Below, in pieces: positions 63,036-64,000 of a DNA stretch of 64,000 bases. The translations under genes were made by a program, and so were the position numbers. Within the stretch, counting starts at the first letter, position 1, and each line of letters starts with the position of its first letter. A model generated the notes under the pieces. It made no database searches. It was not told the DNA's origin and saw only the letters and a list, made by a program, of their open reading frames with translations. This DNA is from Haloprofundus salinisoli (GTDB lineage: Archaea > Halobacteriota > Halobacteria > Halobacteriales > Haloferacaceae). The DNA is taken from NCBI RefSeq assembly GCF_020097815.1, contig NZ_CP083663.1:744001-808000 (forward strand), written 5' to 3'.

Positions 63036-64000
63036 GAGGACCACCGTTCCCGTGCGCGGGCGAGTTCGGTCGCCAGCGACTCGTCGCGCCAGTCGATGAC
63101 GCGGATGCCGGCGCGTCGGAGTCGACTCATCCGGTTCCGGCGCTCGACGCGCGCGAGGCGACGTCCCGGCGTCTCGTCTGCCGTCGGGTCGGGGCTGACG
63201 ACGGTGACGAGGTGGCCGTAGGCGTCGAGTCGCCGCGCCGCGGTGACGACGTAGTCGTCGACCAGCGGCGAGAACAGGATGACCTGTGCGTCCGCCGGCA
63301 GACGACGCTGGAGGCGGCGGAGGCGAATCGAAGGGAAGAACGCCGCGTCCTCCGGGGGCGTCGGCGCGAGCGACGGATGCGTCGCCAGCAGCCTCCGTCC
63401 GCGCGCGCGGTGGTCTTGACCCGTCCCCGGCGGTAGCCAGAGGTTCTCGGCGGCGAACGTCGCCACCCCCACTCGGTCGCCGCCGTCCAGCAGCGCGACG
63501 AACGTCTCGCCGGCGGCCTCCGTCGACCGTTCGACGGCGTTCGGCGCGTCCGCTTCGGGCGCGAGATACGACTCCTCGCGGGCATCGACGAGCAACACGA
63601 CCGTCGCCGCACGCTCTTCTCGAAACTCGGTCGTCGCGAGTTCGCCGGTCCGCGCGAGTCGGTTCCAGTCGACGCGCTTGAGCGGGTCGCCGCGGCGGTA
63701 CTCGCGCGTCGACGTGAACTCCAGTCCCGCGCCCGCGACGTCCGTCGCGATGCGCCCGGCGTACTGCGTCGTCAACCCCCGAAGCGGGAGGTTCTCCGTC
63801 GCCGACAGCCGTGGTTCGCAGCGGAGCACCGTCTCGGTGTTCGTCTCCGTCGCGCGCTCGTTGCTCCCGCTGGCGTTGCGGACGATGACTCGCATCGGTT
63901 TCCACTCGTGTTCGCCGCGAACCGCGCGCACTTCGTAGGAGAAGCGCGCCCGCTTGCCCGGTCTGAGCGCGGTTCCGAGCCGAGCGGTCCCGTCGGTGAC
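63032..64000 (-). CDS. DUF58 domain protein (5' part outside window)
   Basis: The gene runs off the right edge; about 322 C-terminal residues are visible. The DUF58 signature is FTSTREYRRGDPLKRVDWNR, LARTGELATTEFREERAATV, followed by a von Willebrand-like fold (VVLLVDAREESYLAP; GDRVGVATFAAENLWLPPG). Such proteins act with MoxR ATPases in envelope functions. The next gene overlaps its stop. Reading stays open to base 64000, so the start is not in the window. Confidence 0.9.
   Translation of the reverse strand, partial: VTDGTARLGTALRPGKRARFSYEVRAVRGEHEWKPMRVIVRNASGSNERATETNTETVLRCEPRLSATENLPLRGLTTQYAGRIATDVAGAGLEFTSTREYRRGDPLKRVDWNRLARTGELATTEFREERAATVVLLVDAREESYLAPEADAPNAVERSTEAAGETFVALLDGGDRVGVATFAAENLWLPPGTGQDHRARGRRLLATHPSLAPTPPEDAAFFPSIRLRRLQRRLPADAQVILFSPLVDDYVVTAARRLDAYGHLVTVVSPDPTADETPGRRLARVERRNRMSRLRRAGIRVIDWRDESLATELARARERWSS

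Noticed and set aside
62538-63905. 455-codon minus-strand frame
   Set aside because: Only the last 165 codons (from 63035) are protein-like; the rest is out of frame with the DUF58 gene.

Overview
The window is chromosomal DNA from a halophilic archaeon (class Halobacteria), most likely of the Haloferacales type. The evidence is the high GC content, strongly acidic proteins, many start codons about 27 bases downstream of a TATA-like box (leaderless transcripts), Tat signals on secreted proteins, and marker genes: archaeal topoisomerase I, GGGP synthase, pantoate kinase with phosphopantothenate synthetase, RNA polymerase subunit P, KEOPS Pcc1, archaeal prefoldin beta, AspRS with GatB, and DUF2070. 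From memory, the gene neighbourhood (leuA, HVO_0649-type zinc finger, pfdB, rpoP, rpl37ae, truD, pth2, dcd, thi4, mtnP, scpA, smc, gatB) resembles that of Haloferax. No rRNA, insertion sequence or CRISPR array was seen. One tRNA gene was found, tRNA-Ser(CGA).

Layout. 1-8.1 kb: the 3' end of aroD, a small zinc-ribbon membrane protein, a PhzF-like protein, a Ser/Thr-rich surface protein with a recent internal duplication, an Ecm4-type thiol transferase, an acidic-tailed membrane protein and the two-gene archaeal CoA module (pantoate kinase and 4-phosphopantoate-beta-alanine ligase). 8.3-13.4 kb: a hypothetical gene, aspS, an Lrp-type regulator, a CPA2 antiporter preceded by a leader ORF, and GGGP synthase. 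13.4-21.5 kb: a hairpin cluster, topA, an S9 peptidase with a hairpin-bearing in-frame insertion, a MATE exporter and a secreted PPC-domain protein. 21.5-28.6 kb: gatB, then a small coiled-coil gene, smc and scpA as one chromosome-condensation operon, and a DUF7344-type protein. 28.7-35.1 kb: mtnP, a FemAB/GNAT-like transferase beside an internally deleted copy of itself, a second MATE exporter, a SnoaL-like protein, an AT-rich foreign-looking gene and an AEC transporter. 35.2-40 kb: a phosphoribosyltransferase, thi4, an SDR remnant, and a dcd-thiR-methyltransferase operon. 40-46 kb: two Yip1-like paralogues (one frameshifted), pth2, truD with a 14-codon leader ORF, a large membrane protein and a DUF4336 protein. 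46-49.6 kb: DUF2103, a DUF7344-type protein, and the rpl37ae-rpoP-pcc1-pfdB-DUF3194 information-processing operon. 49.7-58.6 kb: DUF2070, GATase subunit of GMP synthase, an HNH-like protein, a HalOD1 protein, DUF192, leuA with an apparent 5' frameshift, a lipoprotein, an AI-2E-type permease and a SHOCT protein. 58.8-64 kb: Mn catalase, a Tat-exported binding-protein-like protein, tRNA-Ser with two tandem 142-144 bp units copying its 3' end, MoxR, DUF7519 and DUF58.

Functionally most of this is core housekeeping: tRNA-dependent amidation (non-discriminating AspRS plus GatB), tRNA and ribosome functions, condensin, thiamine thiazole synthesis and its regulator, CoA, methionine salvage and archaeal lipid synthesis. 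The unusual signals are structural. Hairpin-rich repeat elements occur between genes, inside one coding sequence and behind the tRNA. Short ORFs abut the starts of truD and the antiporter. There are several recent gene breakages: leuA, one Yip1 copy, a FemAB copy and an SDR remnant.
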